NCBI GenBank assembly: GCA_021768245.1
Contig: JAETNO010000001.1
Coordinates: 1 to 64,000 of the forward strand
Direction of reading: 5' to 3'
DNA from: Bacteroidaceae bacterium
GTDB lineage: Bacteria > Bacteroidota > Bacteroidia > Bacteroidales > Muribaculaceae
DNA length: 64,000 nt
Under the pieces are notes generated by a model. It was given only the letters and a program-made list of their open reading frames with translations. It did no database searches and was not told where the DNA came from. Shown one piece after another: positions 25,963-35,914 of this stretch. The position numbers were made by a program, and so were the translations under genes. Positions within the stretch are counted from its first letter, which is position 1. Each line of letters begins with the position of its first letter.

Positions 25963-28900
25963 TTAGAACTTAATATTGGCACCAATCTGGTAGGAAACCA
26001 CACTCGGACCATCATTCTTTTCATCTGCACCCGCCCATTCAGGGTCAAAGCCTTCATATTTAGTCCAAATAAAAGGATTGGTAACAGTGAAATAGAGACG
26101 AAGATTCTGGCAGGAAATCTTCTTTAAAAGTTTCGGAGCGAAATTATATCCAACAGTTATATTCTTAACTTTACAGAAAGATACTTCCTCAAGCCCACGA
26201 GAAGACTGATAAAAGTCTTTATGAGCACCAAGGCCATCATTGGTACCTCCTGAAAGCATCGGGTATTTACCATAGTGGGTGGTAGTCTGATATACAGGAT
26301 TGATAAAAGTACCGTCAGGACGAACACCATCAGCATCCACTATAGTACCGGCAGGAATATAATAGTCCATCTGCATTTTTCCACGACCACGGTCATGAAG
26401 GTCATAGTAGTCACCCCTTAAGAAAGAAGAGTCAACATAATATCCATATTTCGCATAAAGAGTGAATCCGAAGTCAACAGAACCATAATTTTTCGGAAGA
26501 CGGTATGTCAGATTCGAACTGAAGCTACCAGACCATTTCGGATCTGCATTGAAAATCATCTTATCATCCTCCGTAATCTGTCCGTCTCCATCTCTGTCAA
26601 GAATCTTCGGCTGACCTTCTCCTATACCGTAACAAGCCCAGTAATAGTCACATTCACGGACTTTATCGCCAGGGGTGAATCCCTTGTCAAGGGCTATCTG
26701 ATGATCAGGGACTGTCATCAAACGATCTGACACAACGCCCTGCCAAACATATTGATACACATTATTTACAGGAAGTCCAACAAACCAGTTACCAGTTGAT
26801 TTTCCAGAATAACGAGCATCGGTTATGCCATCAATCTCTTTAATTTTGTTAATATTACGAGCAAATGTTAGGGAAGTTGTCCAAGTCAAATTACGGTTAT
26901 CAATATTAACGGTAGTCAATCCAACTTCGATACCACGGTTACGAACACTGCCGGCATTTGTATACATCTTAAGGCCTCCAGTTGCAAGAGGCAGAGCGAC
27001 TTCTGTCAAAAGATCATTGGAAGTTTTCTGATAAAGGTCAATAGTACCGGTCAATCTGTCACGCAGGAAGCCAAAGTCAATACCAAAATTCCACTCATGC
27101 GATTTTTCCCATTGAATTGACTTATCAACTACGCCTGAAGCCATGAGACCACTCACCCACTCGGAACCCCAAGGATAATATATTGGCGCATTTCCAATTC
27201 CAACAACAGTAGCATACGGGTCTACGCCAGAGTTATTGCCTGTAACACCATAAGCAAGACGGAACTTGAGATTAGTAAGCCATGTAACATCTCGGAGGAA
27301 AGACTCTTCATTAGCACGCCAGGCGACAGCAAATGACGGGAAAGAGCCCCATTTATATCCATCTGCAAATTTTGAAGAACCATCCCAACGGATAGTAGCA
27401 GTCAACATATAACGACTTTTGAAACTGTAATTCGCACGGAGAGCATAGGATAACATAGAATGTTCATTATATCCAGTCTTGGATCCATCCTTTCCTCCAA
27501 CATACTCACCAGAACCCATATTCCACCAATCAGAATTCTCAAGGACTCCCGTTGCAAGCCAACTGGCATCTTCATTTTTCCATTTCGACAGAGATACAAG
27601 CCCCATAGCATTGATTGAATGATCCTTATTAAAGGTTCTATTATAACTTGCTATATTATCCCATGTCCAAGAAAAATTTGTCTTATTCACTCGGGTAGCC
27701 TGATGAACTTCATCATCTACATATGTTTTACCTGTTTCAGGGTTGGTATAACCTACATATTTACCATCCTGATAACTTGTATAGCTCGGAGAGAATGTAG
27801 ATTTAATATTAAATCCTTTGAATAAATCAAGCTGCAAATAAACATTTCCCATAGCACGATAAGTTGTACGTTCGTGTGTGGAATTGCGCATACGGTCAAG
27901 CGGATTGATAAAATCCGAGAACTGATGGTCATCAGTGCCCAATGTATGCTTATTACCAGGGAAATGCTGGATATTACCATCCTCGGTATAAGGAATCATA
28001 TAGGGGTTCACACGATAAGCCTGCTTGATTGCATCGTCATCTGCATATTCTGTTTTAATCTGAGCGAGGTTAAACGAGAATCCACCGCTCAAAACCTTAT
28101 TGACACGAGCATCGACAGAGCCTTTAAACGAGAAGGTTTTCTGAGAGTCTCCCTCATAAATACCATCTTCCCCGTTATAACCGATGCCAAAATGATAATT
28201 TGCGGTCTCACTTGCTCCGGAAATAGCTACATAATGATTCTGCTGACTACCGTCACGGGTCACAAGGTCAACCCAATCGGTCGTACGGCCCTCAGCAAGG
28301 AGCTGCTTCATCACGTATGGAGACTGATAATCAGAAATCTTTTCCTGAAGGAGAGCCTGACCAAGACCATAAGAACCAGGAAGCATCCAATGAGCCGTCT
28401 GTGCCGCATAATTGTTGTCACCACCCATAGGAGAAAGGAACTTACCTAAACGGTAATAGTACCAATCCTGTCCCTCCATGAATTTAGGTTTATGAGAAAC
28501 CTTATTCATTCCGTAATAACCATCATATGAGACTGAAGTCTTGACGTTCTTATTTACATTCATGCCTCCCTTAGTCGTAACCATAACGACACCGGCAGTA
28601 GCACGCGAGCCATAAATAGCTGTAGAAGAGGCATCCTTAAGTACGTCCATACGTTCAATATCCTGCGGGTTAAGGAAGTCGATATCATCGCATATCACTC
28701 CATCAACAACGAACATAGGCTTCGTTTTACCATTGAAAGATGATTTACCACGAATTTCAATCGCGATATTACCATTAGTACGACCGGTAGATTTTGTAAT
28801 ATTCACACCGGCAACAGTACCCTGAAGATTCTCGAGAGCCGATGGAGCACCTTTGGCATTAAGTTTCTCCGTGCCAACAGTTGACACAGAACCGGTAAGG

Positions 28901-29301
28901 TCAGTTTTCTTGATAGTACCGTAGCCGACAACCACGACTTCGTCGAGGACTTCGGAGTCTTCGGTGAGGGTCACATCGATGTGAGACTGACCGTTGATAG
29001 AAACAGTCTGAGTCTGATAGCCGATATAGGAAACGATGAGTTTGCCTTTCGGATTTACGTTTTTAAGGGTGTAGTTACCGTCAATGTCCGTAGCGATGGC
29101 GTTTTGAGTGCCATCGACCTGCACGGTTGCTCCAATCATGGGTTCACCGGTAGCGTCGGTGACGGTACCGCTGACAGTGATGTTTTGAGCGTTGGCGGAA
29201 GCACCGACGCAGAGCACCAACAGGAGAAGCATGGTTTTCCAATGAGTCACATTGGAGAGATGCCGCAGCCAAGAGCTACGGCTCAAGATTAAGTCTTTCA
29301 T
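25963..29301 (-). CDS. SusC/RagA TonB-dependent receptor of the pectin locus
   Basis: A 1112-residue SusC-like receptor. A long basic n-region precedes the hydrophobic signal (MLLLLVLCVGASANAQ). Then come the carboxypeptidase-like domain (GTVTDATGEPMIGATVQVDG), the TonB-box region (LDEVVVVGYGTIKKTDLTGS), the plug (MFVVDGVICDDIDFLNPQDIERMDVLKDASSTAIYGSRAT) and a barrel ending SYQIGANIKF. It imports oligosaccharides across the outer membrane using TonB energy. The reading frame is intact, unlike the other SusC gene of the window. Its promoter lies at 29469-29499, giving a leader of about 165 bases. Confidence 0.95.
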   Translation of the reverse strand: MKDLILSRSSWLRHLSNVTHWKTMLLLLVLCVGASANAQNITVSGTVTDATGEPMIGATVQVDGTQNAIATDIDGNYTLKNVNPKGKLIVSYIGYQTQTVSINGQSHIDVTLTEDSEVLDEVVVVGYGTIKKTDLTGSVSTVGTEKLNAKGAPSALENLQGTVAGVNITKSTGRTNGNIAIEIRGKSSFNGKTKPMFVVDGVICDDIDFLNPQDIERMDVLKDASSTAIYGSRATAGVVMVTTKGGMNVNKNVKTSVSYDGYYGMNKVSHKPKFMEGQDWYYYRLGKFLSPMGGDNNYAAQTAHWMLPGSYGLGQALLQEKISDYQSPYVMKQLLAEGRTTDWVDLVTRDGSQQNHYVAISGASETANYHFGIGYNGEDGIYEGDSQKTFSFKGSVDARVNKVLSGGFSFNLAQIKTEYADDDAIKQAYRVNPYMIPYTEDGNIQHFPGNKHTLGTDDHQFSDFINPLDRMRNSTHERTTYRAMGNVYLQLDLFKGFNIKSTFSPSYTSYQDGKYVGYTNPETGKTYVDDEVHQATRVNKTNFSWTWDNIASYNRTFNKDHSINAMGLVSLSKWKNEDASWLATGVLENSDWWNMGSGEYVGGKDGSKTGYNEHSMLSYALRANYSFKSRYMLTATIRWDGSSKFADGYKWGSFPSFAVAWRANEESFLRDVTWLTNLKFRLAYGVTGNNSGVDPYATVVGIGNAPIYYPWGSEWVSGLMASGVVDKSIQWEKSHEWNFGIDFGFLRDRLTGTIDLYQKTSNDLLTEVALPLATGGLKMYTNAGSVRNRGIEVGLTTVNIDNRNLTWTTSLTFARNINKIKEIDGITDARYSGKSTGNWFVGLPVNNVYQYVWQGVVSDRLMTVPDHQIALDKGFTPGDKVRECDYYWACYGIGEGQPKILDRDGDGQITEDDKMIFNADPKWSGSFSSNLTYRLPKNYGSVDFGFTLYAKYGYYVDSSFLRGDYYDLHDRGRGKMQMDYYIPAGTIVDADGVRPDGTFINPVYQTTTHYGKYPMLSGGTNDGLGAHKDFYQSSRGLEEVSFCKVKNITVGYNFAPKLLKKISCQNLRLYFTVTNPFIWTKYEGFDPEWAGADEKNDGPSVVSYQIGANIKF

Positions 29302-29468
29302 GTTGTGTTAAATAATAATAAATAAGATTTTATTCATTGCAAATTGTCGATATGGGATATGATATGGCTTTGCTATAGTGAAGGTTAACTGAATTTAGAT
29401 TATTTAATAAAAGATGGTATTGAACAGTGGTTAAATTAAGAGTCGGGTATATTACCCAAATTTCGCCA

Positions 29469-29499
29469 CAAATTTAGGAAATCTTTCGGAATCTGCAAA
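29469..29499 (-). promoter_or_regulatory. Promoter of the pectin susC operon
   Basis: On the minus strand TTTG (29499-29496) and TAAATTTG (29476-29469) are separated by 19 bp, a full match to the Bacteroides consensus. Confidence 0.7.
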
Positions 29500-29678
29500 A
29501 ATTTTCGCCATGCTGTAGAACATCGGCTGTAACCGTCAAAGGTTCAGAGGAACAGACTCAGAAATAAACAAGGAACAGGAACATGAAAAAAGCGGACACG
29601 CAAATTCGCCAAAAAGTAGCGGCGTCAAAAACCGCCGTCGGAGAAAAGAGGGGAATGAAGATTGGTTTCGGATATTCG

Positions 29679-29711
29679 GATTAATGATTAAGATAATAGA
29701 TTAATGATTAA
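29679..29711 (+). repeat. Direct repeats GATTAATGATTAA, 20 bp apart
   Basis: Exact 13-bp copies at 29679-29691 and 29699-29711. The spacing of 20 bp, about two helical turns, places both on one face of the DNA. They lie between the two divergent promoters, as an activator or repressor site would. Confidence 0.55.
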
Positions 29712-29854
29712 AAGGAGGCAGACCCTACTGACAAATCCACATTGGACCGGGTCGCCGGGATTTCAAATGTAAAGTTACAAAAAATCCACAAGCCACGCAA
29801 GAGGATTAACATTATATAACCAAAGTATGGAAACAATCAGATATTTCAATCACA

Positions 29855-29886
29855 TTTGTATGTGTCTCGCCAATTCACTATCTTTG
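29855..29886 (+). promoter_or_regulatory. Promoter of the GH28 gene
   Basis: TTTG (29855-29858) and TATCTTTG (29879-29886) are separated by 20 bp, a perfect match to the Bacteroides -33/-7 consensus. The ATG is about 70 bp downstream. Confidence 0.75.
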
Positions 29887-29958
29887 TCAAGCAAAAACGA
29901 TGAAAATACGATTTTCAGGAACCGTTTTAAAAAGATTATAACACAAATTTAGAATACC

Positions 29959-31347
29959 ATGAAAAAGGTGATTTTAATCGCGATGGTGGTGATTGCATCG
30001 CTATCGGGACGAGCCCAGACCGCCAAGGAGGCGTGGGCGACCATCTATCCGGAAATCGAAAAGCAGATAAAGGCTCCGACTTTCCGCGACAAGGACTACA
30101 AGCTGTTTGACTACGGCAAGAAGTCGAAAACCAAGGGCTATCTCTACACGGAGCTTATTAATAAGGTGATTGAGCGCTGCTCCGAGGAGGGCGGCGGTCG
30201 CGTGGTGATTCCGAAGGGCACATGGCTGACCGGGCCCGTGACGCTCAAGAGCAATGTCAACCTCCATCTCGAGGAGGGGGCGACCCTGCTTTTCACCGAC
30301 GACACGAAGCAATATCCCATCGTCAAGACCCGATGGGAGGGCATGGACTGCTATAATTACCAGCCCATGATTTATGCCTACCGCCAGGAGAACATAGCCA
30401 TCACAGGCAAGGGGACCATCGACGGCGGGGCTTCGAACGAGAACTGGTGGCAGATGAGCGGCAAGCGCGGATATGTCGAAGGACCCATCACCCAGAAAAT
30501 CGGACGCCCGCTACTCCAGGAGTGGAACGAACAGGGCGTGCCGGTGGAGAAGCGCATCCTCGGCGAGGGCTACGGCATGCGCCCGCAGTTAGTCAACCCG
30601 GTAGAATGTAAGAACATGCTCATCGAGGACGTGACGTTGCTCCGCTCGGCTTTCTGGGTAATCCATCCCCTGCTCTGCGAGAATCTGACGGTGAAAGGCG
30701 TGCACATCCAGAACGACGGCCCCAACGGCGACGGATGTGACCCGGAGTCGTGCAAGAACGTGCTCATCGAGGGTTGTTTCTTCGACACAGGCGACGACTG
30801 CATAGCCATCAAGAGCGGACGCAACCGCGACGGCCGCGAGCAGGGAATCCCGAGCGAGAATATAATAGTGAGGAACTGCGAGATGAAAAACGGCCATGGC
30901 GGCATCGTCGTGGGTTCGGAAATCTCAGGCGGCTTCAAGAACCTCTTCCTCGAGAACTGCGTGATGGACAGCCCCGAGCTCGACCGCGTGGTGAGAATCA
31001 AGACCAACGCCTGCCGTGGCGGAGTAATCGAGGACATCTATGTGAGAAACGTGGAGGTGGGCCAGTGCAAGGAGTCGGTGCTCAAAATCAACCTCGTCTA
31101 CGAGCCGAAGGAGGCATGCGACCGCAGCTATCCACCCACCGTCAAGAACGTATGGCTCGACAATGTCACCTGCAAGCAGAGCAAATATGGCGTGATGATC
31201 GAGGGCTTCAAGGAAATATGCAATATCGACAATATAAACGTGGACAATTGCCATTTCGACGGGGTCAAGGACGGCAACTCTATCCGTGGTCTCGTGAAGA
31301 ATGTGAATTTCAACAATCTTTACATCAACGGACAGATTGTGAAATAG
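29959..31347 (+). CDS. GH28 polygalacturonase
   Basis: A 462-residue secreted enzyme (signal MKKVILIAMVVIASLSGRAQ). It is a right-handed beta-helix with the four GH28 motifs in order: NDGPNGDGCDPES, GDDCIAIKSG (catalytic Asp pair), NGHGGIVVGSE (His) and RVVRIKTN (Arg-Ile-Lys). GH28 enzymes hydrolyse alpha-1,4-galacturonosyl bonds of homogalacturonan, or rhamnogalacturonan in some subfamilies. It has its own promoter facing away from the susC operon and is followed by GH43 and CE8 genes and the galacturonate catabolic genes, so a role in pectin breakdown in the periplasm or at the surface is well supported. Confidence 0.93.
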   Translation: MKKVILIAMVVIASLSGRAQTAKEAWATIYPEIEKQIKAPTFRDKDYKLFDYGKKSKTKGYLYTELINKVIERCSEEGGGRVVIPKGTWLTGPVTLKSNVNLHLEEGATLLFTDDTKQYPIVKTRWEGMDCYNYQPMIYAYRQENIAITGKGTIDGGASNENWWQMSGKRGYVEGPITQKIGRPLLQEWNEQGVPVEKRILGEGYGMRPQLVNPVECKNMLIEDVTLLRSAFWVIHPLLCENLTVKGVHIQNDGPNGDGCDPESCKNVLIEGCFFDTGDDCIAIKSGRNRDGREQGIPSENIIVRNCEMKNGHGGIVVGSEISGGFKNLFLENCVMDSPELDRVVRIKTNACRGGVIEDIYVRNVEVGQCKESVLKINLVYEPKEACDRSYPPTVKNVWLDNVTCKQSKYGVMIEGFKEICNIDNINVDNCHFDGVKDGNSIRGLVKNVNFNNLYINGQIVK

Positions 31348-31661
31348 GCCTGACGAAAAAGGAATAACCCCAAGGGGTACATAAATTCATAAACGGCATA
31401 AATTACAGATTGTTTATCAGCCGAACTTCAAGGCTGAATTTAATCTGTAATTTATGCCGTTTATGAATTTATGTATCTTCAACTATAATCGAGCGCGCGT
31501 TAATTTTTTTAAAAGATTGGGAGAGTTTGGAAGTTTTTGACTATCTTTGGGAGAAAATTTATGCGCACAGGCGCGAATCAAGACTGTCTTAAATCTATAA
31601 CTTTCAAAAACTTAGCCTAACCGACTAATCTATCGTCGGTTAAGCGACAGCTTTAACCGCA
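31348..31661. other. Intergenic region with large hairpin between GH28 and GH43 genes
   Basis: A 314-bp gap. It contains the 98-base inverted-repeat structure at 31378-31475 and a TATCTTTG -7-like box at 31542-31549 without a correctly spaced TTTG. No gene was seen. Confidence 0.6.
31378..31475. repeat. Perfect 34-bp inverted repeat forming a 98-base hairpin
   Basis: Bases 31378-31411 are the exact reverse complement of 31442-31475 (34 of 34). The 30-base spacer has its own stem, TCAGCC (31417-31422) with GGCTGA (31432-31437). The outer arms begin TACATAAATTCATAAACGGC. No T-tract follows, so it is not a standard terminator, and no target duplication was seen at its edges. It may stabilise the 3' end of the GH28 message, or be a small mobile (MITE-like) element. 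Confidence 0.85.
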
Positions 31662-33356
31662 ATGAACATAGGCAAACGAATCACATTGCTTACCCTCGCT
31701 GCCGCCGCCTCCATTGGCGCCTGGGCCGACGGTAAGCCTTACACTTCGCAAGTGTGGCAACCCGACCTCGGCAACGGTCAGTACAAGAACCCCATCATCG
31801 ATGCAGACTATTCCGACCCTGACGTGGTGCGCGTAGGGGATGATTTCTACATGACAGCGTCAAGTTTCTGCGACATTCCGGGCCTCCCTATCCTCCATTC
31901 GAAAGACCTCGTCAACTGGACGCTCATCGGCCACGCCATAGCCGAGATGCCGGAGTATGCCCAGGCCGCACCCGACCCGAGCCACGGCAACCATGTATGG
32001 GCGCCGGCGATACGCTATCACAACGGTGAGTTCTATATCTACTACGGTGACCCTGACCTCGGCATATTCATGACGAAGACCAAGAATCCGGCAGGCCCGT
32101 GGGAACCGCTCGTGCATGTCCACAAGGCCAAGGGTATCATCGACACCTGCCCATTCTGGGACGAGGACGGCAAGGCCTACATAGCCCACGGCTATGCAGG
32201 GTCGCGCGCAGGAGTCAAGAGCATCATCGGCATGATTGAAATGACCCCCGACGGAAAGCAGACAATCGGTCAGGACCGTGTGATTTACGACGGACATATC
32301 GAAAACGAGACTATCGAAGGCGCGAAAATGTATAAGCGCGGCGACTGGTACTATATCTTCTCCCCCGCAGGAGGAGTGGCCACCGGCTGGCAGGAAGTGC
32401 TCCGCTCGAAGAACCCCTGGGGGCCATATGAAGTGCGCAATGTGATGGACCGTGGCACCACTGACGTCAACGGCCCTCACCAGGGCGGCTGGGTGGATAC
32501 CCCCGACGGCAAGGAGGACTGGTTTGTACACTTCCAGGACAAAGGCCCTTACGGGCGCGTGGTGCATCTCCAGCCGATGAAGTGGAACGACGACGAATGG
32601 CCCGTTATTGGCGTCGACCCTGACGGAGACGGCCGTGGCGAACCCGTGATGAAATACCGTAAGCCCAACGTGGGCAAGACATATCCTAAGGCTAACCCCG
32701 CCGAGAGCGACGAGTTTGACTCACTCGAACTCGGGAAGCAGTGGCAATGGAAGGGCAATCCCAACGCGCTGTGGTATTTCTGCGACGCCAATGCCTCGCA
32801 GTTGCGCCTCTTCTCTCAGAAGACCTCTGACAGCGGACGTCTCTACGACATGTCGAATCTCCTGCTCCAAAAATTCCCGGCACAGAATTTCACTGCCACA
32901 GCAAAGGTTCAGTTCCATCCCCGAAAAAAGAACGGTAAAATCGATGATGGCGAACGTGCAGGCCTCGTAATCGCAGGCTATAACCTCGGGGCACTCCAGC
33001 TCGTGAGCCGCAACGGCGAAATCTATCTCTCAGAGATGGAATGTCTGAAAGCCAACAAGGGCGGCAAGGAAGTCGAGGCCGCAGGCGCAGTGAAAATCAG
33101 CGACGGGCAGGACGTATATCTCCGCGTGCAGGTGAAGATGGTCGGCCCGAAGAAGCCTACCAAGAAAGAGGACTATAAGTGTGAGGCAGTGTTCTCCTAC
33201 AGCCTCGACGGCAAGAAGTTCACCACCATGGGCAAGCCCCTCAACGTGGGCGTCGGTCATTGGATTGGCTCGAAAGTCGGACTCTTCTGCGTGCGCGACT
33301 GGGTGAGCAACGACAGCGGATGGTTGAACGTCGACTGGTTCCGAATCACGAAATAA
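31662..33356 (+). CDS. GH43 family glycoside hydrolase
   Basis: A 564-residue secreted enzyme (signal ending GAWA). The N-terminal five-bladed GH43 domain is recognised by NPIIDADYSDPDVVRVGDDF (catalytic base Asp), IIDTCPFWDEDGKAYIAHGY (Asp) and HIENETIEGAKMYKRG (catalytic acid Glu). The C-terminal 200 residues (from about residue 355, FDSLELGKQWQWKGNP) form a beta-sandwich like the GH43 C2 domain. GH43 members act on arabinofuranosides, xylosides or galactans; beside a GH28 and a CE8 gene, removal of pectin side-chain sugars is likely, but the exact bond is not determined. Confidence 0.92.
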   Translation: MNIGKRITLLTLAAAASIGAWADGKPYTSQVWQPDLGNGQYKNPIIDADYSDPDVVRVGDDFYMTASSFCDIPGLPILHSKDLVNWTLIGHAIAEMPEYAQAAPDPSHGNHVWAPAIRYHNGEFYIYYGDPDLGIFMTKTKNPAGPWEPLVHVHKAKGIIDTCPFWDEDGKAYIAHGYAGSRAGVKSIIGMIEMTPDGKQTIGQDRVIYDGHIENETIEGAKMYKRGDWYYIFSPAGGVATGWQEVLRSKNPWGPYEVRNVMDRGTTDVNGPHQGGWVDTPDGKEDWFVHFQDKGPYGRVVHLQPMKWNDDEWPVIGVDPDGDGRGEPVMKYRKPNVGKTYPKANPAESDEFDSLELGKQWQWKGNPNALWYFCDANASQLRLFSQKTSDSGRLYDMSNLLLQKFPAQNFTATAKVQFHPRKKNGKIDDGERAGLVIAGYNLGALQLVSRNGEIYLSEMECLKANKGGKEVEAAGAVKISDGQDVYLRVQVKMVGPKKPTKKEDYKCEAVFSYSLDGKKFTTMGKPLNVGVGHWIGSKVGLFCVRDWVSNDSGWLNVDWFRITK

Positions 33357-33387
33357 GAAATTTTACCACCTTATTATATATAGGAAC

Positions 33388-34353
33388 ATGAAACTCCGAA
33401 TCGCATCCCTGTTGATGCTGATGATATCGGCTATAGCCGGACTTGGCGCATCGGCTGCGGAATGGAAACGGGACATATATGTGAATCCCGACGGCTCAGG
33501 CGATTACAAGACTATCACCGAAGCTCTCGAGGGCATACGCGCATATATGGACTACACCGTGACCGTCCATATAGCCAATGGCGTCTACAAGGAAAAAATC
33601 ATCATCCCTTCGTGGCTGCAGAATGTGAAATTTATCGGTGAAAGCGCCGACAGCACTATTATCACCTTTGACCATCATGCCAATATCGACAAGATGGGCA
33701 CTTTCCGCACCTTCACGGTAAGGGTCGACGCCTGCGACGCTACATTCGAGAATCTGACCATCGAAAACAACGCCCCGAAGCTCGGTCAGGCGGTGGCACT
33801 CCACACCGAAGGCGACAAACTGATTTTCAAGAACTGCCGCTTCCTCGGCAACCAGGACACAATATTCACCGGAGGCCGATATAGCCGTCTCTATTTCGAG
33901 GACTGCTATATCGAGGGCACGACAGACTTTATCTTCGGCCCTGCGACAGCATATTTCAAAAACTGCGACATCCTCAACAAGAGCGAGTCGTATATCACTG
34001 CCGCCTCGACCCCTAAGGACGTGAAATATGGCTATATATTCGATGGATGCAAGCTCCGCGCGCTTCCGCAAGTCAAGAAGGCCTATCTCGGAAGGCCGTG
34101 GCGCCCGTATGCATATACCGTGTTCATCAACTGCGACATGGATTCACATATCTGCCCCGCAGGCTGGGACAACTGGCGAAATCCTGAAAACGAGAAGACC
34201 GCCCGCTATGGCGAGTATGGGTCCAAAGGCCCCGGCGCAGCAAATGAAGGCCGCGTAAACTGGGCCAGGAAACTCAGTCGTTCGGAAGTTGCCGACTGTC
34301 TCGACCTCGACAAGGTGTTTGCCATATCCGACGGATGGAACCCCACGAAATAA
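33388..34353 (+). CDS. Pectin methylesterase (CE8)
   Basis: A 321-residue secreted beta-helix enzyme (signal ending GASA). CE8 landmarks: GVYKEKIIIPSW, ALHTEGDKLIFKNCRFLGNQDT (the QDT motif, general acid/base region), YIEGTTDFIFGPATAYF (nucleophilic Asp in TTDFIFG) and YLGRPWRPYAYTVFI (Arg and Trp of the active site). It removes methyl esters from homogalacturonan so that polygalacturonase can act. It follows the GH43 gene by 31 bp and precedes uxaB by 58 bp. Confidence 0.94.
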   Translation: MKLRIASLLMLMISAIAGLGASAAEWKRDIYVNPDGSGDYKTITEALEGIRAYMDYTVTVHIANGVYKEKIIIPSWLQNVKFIGESADSTIITFDHHANIDKMGTFRTFTVRVDACDATFENLTIENNAPKLGQAVALHTEGDKLIFKNCRFLGNQDTIFTGGRYSRLYFEDCYIEGTTDFIFGPATAYFKNCDILNKSESYITAASTPKDVKYGYIFDGCKLRALPQVKKAYLGRPWRPYAYTVFINCDMDSHICPAGWDNWRNPENEKTARYGEYGSKGPGAANEGRVNWARKLSRSEVADCLDLDKVFAISDGWNPTK

Positions 34354-34411
34354 ACTTTTCTGAATAATATATACCTACAGGAAACTAAATAAAAATCATA
34401 ACACCCAAATC

Positions 34412-35902
34412 ATGAAAGCTTTAAACAAACTCACCGCACCCAAAGCGGTAGCACCTGAAAGAATCATTCAATTCGGCGAAGGAAACTTCCTCCGCGCGTT
34501 TGTCGATTGGATTATCAAGAACATGAACGACAAGACTGACTTCAATTCATCAGTTGTAGTCGTGCAGGGCACTCCCGATGCATTTGTAATGCAACTCCTT
34601 CAAGGCCAGGACTGCCTCTACCATGTCAATCTTCAGGGCCGTCTCAACGGTGAGGTCATCAATTCCCTTACCCGCGTCGATGTAATCAGCCGCGGCCTCA
34701 GCCCCTTCACTCAGTTTGACGCATTCCTCGCATTGGCCGACCAGCCCGAAATGCGCTTCGTGATTTCCAACACTACCGAGGCCGGCATCGCTTTCGACCC
34801 CGAGTGCAAGCTTTCTGACCGTCCCGCCGCTTCCTATCCCGGCAAGCTGACCCAGCTTCTCTATCGTCGCTTCAAGACATTCAACGGAGCTGCCGACAAG
34901 GGCTTTATCATCATGCCCTGCGAACTTATCTTCGAAAACGGACACCACCTGAAAGATATCATCAACAAATATATCGAACTTTGGAAAGAAGATCTCGGCG
35001 CTGACTATGAGACATTCAAGACATGGTTCAACACCTACTGCTATGTCTGCGCGACGCTCGTTGACCGCATCGTCCCCGGCTTCCCCCGCAAGGAAATCAA
35101 TGAAATCCAGGAGAAACTCGGTTATAAGGACAACATCGTGGTTCAGGGCGAAGCCTTCCACCTCTGGGTTATCGAACGTGCGTCAAATATGACAATCGAG
35201 CAGCTCCGCGCAGAGTTCCCCGCAGACCGCGCAGGTCTCCAGGTGCTTATCACAGACTCCGAGGCTCCCTACCACGAACGCAAGGTGACCCTCCTCAACG
35301 GCCCTCACACCGTGCTTTCTCCCGTAGCCTTCCTAAGCGGTGTCAACATCGTGCGCGACGCCTGCAACCACCCTGTAATCGGGAAATATATCCACAAAGT
35401 GCAGTTCGACGAACTCATGCAGACCCTCAATCTCCCGATGGAAGAGCTTCAGAAATTCGGTTCCGACGTGCTTGAGCGCTTCAACAACCCCTATGTCGAC
35501 CACCAGGTGACCTCTATCATGCTCAACTCATTCCCGAAATTCCAGACCCGCGACCTGCCCGGTCTCAAGACCTATCTCGAACGCAAGGGCGAACTTCCCA
35601 AGGGCCTCGTACTCGGTCTCGCAGCCCTCATCACCTACTACAAGGGTGGCAAGCGTGAGGACGGCACCGAAATCGTGCCCAACGACGACCAGAAGATTAT
35701 GGACCTTCTCTCGCAGCTTTGGGCAACAGGCGACACCCGTAAGGTGGCTGAAGGAGTTCTCGCTGCGAAAGACCTCATCTGGGGTGAAGAGCACGGCGAC
35801 CTCAACAAGATACCCGGCCTGACCGACCTCGTCACTGAATATCTCGACTCAATCGCATCGAAGGGCATGCTTGAGACTGTCAAAGAAATCGTTGAAGCAT
35901 AA
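34412..35902 (+). CDS. uxaB: Tagaturonate reductase (altronate oxidoreductase)
   Basis: A 496-residue cytoplasmic enzyme of the mannitol dehydrogenase/UxaB family. The N-terminal nucleotide-binding start IIQFGEGNFLRAFVDWIIKN is characteristic. The C-terminal domain has KVTLLNGPHTVLSPVAFLSG and RFNNPYVDHQVTSIMLNSF, with the Lys-x-x-x-x-Asn-x-x-His active-site pattern of the family. It reduces D-tagaturonate to D-altronate with NADH, the second step of galacturonate breakdown. The gene is 12 bp upstream of uxaA and in the same order as the pathway genes. Confidence 0.95.
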   Translation: MKALNKLTAPKAVAPERIIQFGEGNFLRAFVDWIIKNMNDKTDFNSSVVVVQGTPDAFVMQLLQGQDCLYHVNLQGRLNGEVINSLTRVDVISRGLSPFTQFDAFLALADQPEMRFVISNTTEAGIAFDPECKLSDRPAASYPGKLTQLLYRRFKTFNGAADKGFIIMPCELIFENGHHLKDIINKYIELWKEDLGADYETFKTWFNTYCYVCATLVDRIVPGFPRKEINEIQEKLGYKDNIVVQGEAFHLWVIERASNMTIEQLRAEFPADRAGLQVLITDSEAPYHERKVTLLNGPHTVLSPVAFLSGVNIVRDACNHPVIGKYIHKVQFDELMQTLNLPMEELQKFGSDVLERFNNPYVDHQVTSIMLNSFPKFQTRDLPGLKTYLERKGELPKGLVLGLAALITYYKGGKREDGTEIVPNDDQKIMDLLSQLWATGDTRKVAEGVLAAKDLIWGEEHGDLNKIPGLTDLVTEYLDSIASKGMLETVKEIVEA

Positions 35903-35914
35903 TCCACGGCCCGA

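Larger units (their letters stand above)
29302..29958. other. Shared regulatory region of the divergent pectin operons
   Basis: A 657-bp gap with no gene. It carries the leftward susC promoter (29469-29499), a pair of 13-bp direct repeats (29679-29711) and the rightward promoter for the GH28 gene (29855-29886). It is AT-rich and includes runs without structure that I could recognise. No regulator gene of the HTCS or SusR type is adjacent. Confidence 0.6.

Noticed and set aside
31860..32567. Minus-strand open frame opposite the GH43 gene
   Set aside because: Shadow of a GC-rich coding region; GH43 motifs are unambiguous on the plus strand.
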